Shown one piece after another: positions 63,585 to 64,000 of a stretch of DNA of 64,000 bases. This DNA comes from Pararhizobium polonicum (GTDB lineage: Bacteria; Pseudomonadota; Alphaproteobacteria; Rhizobiales; Rhizobiaceae). Every line of letters begins with the position of its first letter. Position 1 is the stretch's first letter. Under the pieces are notes generated by a model, which had not been told where the DNA came from, did not search any database, and saw nothing but the letters and a program-made list of their open reading frames with translations. The translations under genes and the position numbers were made by a program. The DNA lies in NCBI RefSeq assembly GCF_001687365.1, contig NZ_LGLV01000004.1:620001-684000 (forward strand). The letters are read 5' to 3'.

Positions 63585-64000
63585 ATGTCCGATCTGGAAG
63601 CACTGAAAGAGAACCTGCTGGCCGAAGTGACCGCTGCCGGCGACGAGGCCGCCATCGAAGCCGTGCGTGTCAACGCGCTGGGCAAGAAGGGCTCGATCTC
63701 CGAGCTGCTGAAGACGCTCGGCACCATGACGCCGGAAGAGCGCCAGACGCGCGGCGCCGCCATCAATGCGCTGAAGACCGATGTCTTTGCCGCGATCGCC
63801 GCCCGCAAGTCGGACCTCAAGGACGCGGCGATCGCCGAGCGCCTGGCCCGCGAGACCGTCGATATCTCGCTGCCGGTGCGCTCCTCGCCGGCCGAGCGCG
63901 GCCGCATCCATCCGATCAGCCAGATCATCGACGAGATCAGCGCCATCTTCGCCGACATGGGCTTCTCGATCGCCGAAGGTCCGGATATCGAGACCGACTA
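63585..64000 (+). CDS. pheS: Phenylalanyl-tRNA synthetase alpha subunit (5' part)
   Basis: The first 138 codons of PheS, running off the end of the window. The N-terminal coiled coil ([15 protein letters not shown]..., [22 protein letters not shown]) and the start of the catalytic core ([29 protein letters not shown]) are recognisable. It charges tRNA-Phe with PheT. The order rpmI-rplT-pheS is conserved. An attenuator-like structure precedes it. Confidence 0.95.
   Translation, partial: MSDLEALKENLLAEVTAAGDEAAIEAVRVNALGKKGSISELLKTLGTMTPEERQTRGAAINALKTDVFAAIAARKSDLKDAAIAERLARETVDISLPVRSSPAERGRIHPISQIIDEISAIFADMGFSIAEGPDIETD

Overview
The window reads as a chromosomal segment of a Rhizobiaceae alphaproteobacterium (Rhizobium/Agrobacterium clade). 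This rests on recognised families and gene order, not on a database search. The pointers are irr next to fabA-fabB-fabI, ugd(rkpK) followed by lpsL, a membrane ferritin (mbfA) preceded by a perfect Irr/ICE box, an HWE-type histidine kinase, a TIGR02300 protein beside tRNA-Ala(GGC), and GC-rich codon use throughout. Most of the window is core genome; accessory pieces are small.

Layout. 1-1.7 kb: TIGR02300 protein, tRNA-Ala(GGC) and an SDR protein without the usual catalytic Tyr/Lys. 1.7-8.8 kb: a sulfur-compound island, with tauABC-type uptake, a divergent two-component flavin monooxygenase of the NtaA/DszA family, and a complete metQ-metN-metI importer. 9-9.5 kb: OsmC. 9.6-18.3 kb: surface polysaccharide, with ugd and lpsL (UDP-glucuronate to UDP-galacturonate), a small secreted protein, then an unknown membrane-anchored protein, an O-antigen ligase/polymerase, a PPP-type phosphatase and a Wzz/BY tyrosine autokinase. 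18.6-23.5 kb: transglutaminase-like peptidase, FAH-family enzyme, TMEM43, YdcF and a TRIC-like channel. 23.5-28.9 kb: irr, fabA, fabB, fabI and htpG. 28.9-29.5 kb: a hicAB toxin-antitoxin pair whose toxin has a one-base frameshift. 29.5-38 kb: rRNA methyltransferase-like protein, then pnp, rpsO, truB and rbfA, split by an SH3 protein and an HWE histidine kinase.

38-46 kb: glutamine amidotransferase, pentapeptide protein, GFA protein, ccdAB toxin-antitoxin genes, lepA, a predicted type I-secreted TM1410/GH114-like glycosidase with RTX repeats, and an XRE-cupin regulator with a GNAT enzyme. 46-57 kb: two exported proteins, a LuxR-type regulator, the EF-P modification set (epmB-epmA divergent from efp), small stress proteins, an RhtA-like exporter, cyclopropane synthase, a permuted papain-like peptidase and mbfA. 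56.7-60.8 kb: an HhH membrane protein, an OmpA/BON protein with internal duplication, an orphan DUF2185 protein, a degraded IS5-family transposase and a second transglutaminase-like peptidase. 61-64 kb: alpha/beta hydrolase, then infC (ATT start), rpmI, rplT and the 5' part of pheS.

How the parts fit together. Iron control is visible at both ends: irr at 23.5 kb and its likely target mbfA at 55.5 kb with a TTTAGAA-N3-TTCTAAA site over the promoter. The sulfur island pairs two importers with an oxygenase, consistent with scavenging sulfur from organosulfur compounds. The two polysaccharide blocks probably supply and regulate a uronic-acid-containing surface polymer. Both toxin-antitoxin loci carry long dyads over their promoters, as expected for autoregulation.

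No CRISPR array, prophage or intact insertion sequence was seen. The most unusual items are the iterated AAATTC half-sites in the sulfur island, the polysaccharide operon with paired phosphatase and kinase, the RTX glycosidase, the frameshifted hicA, the ccd dyad covering the antitoxin ribosome-binding site, and mutually exclusive hairpins before pheS.
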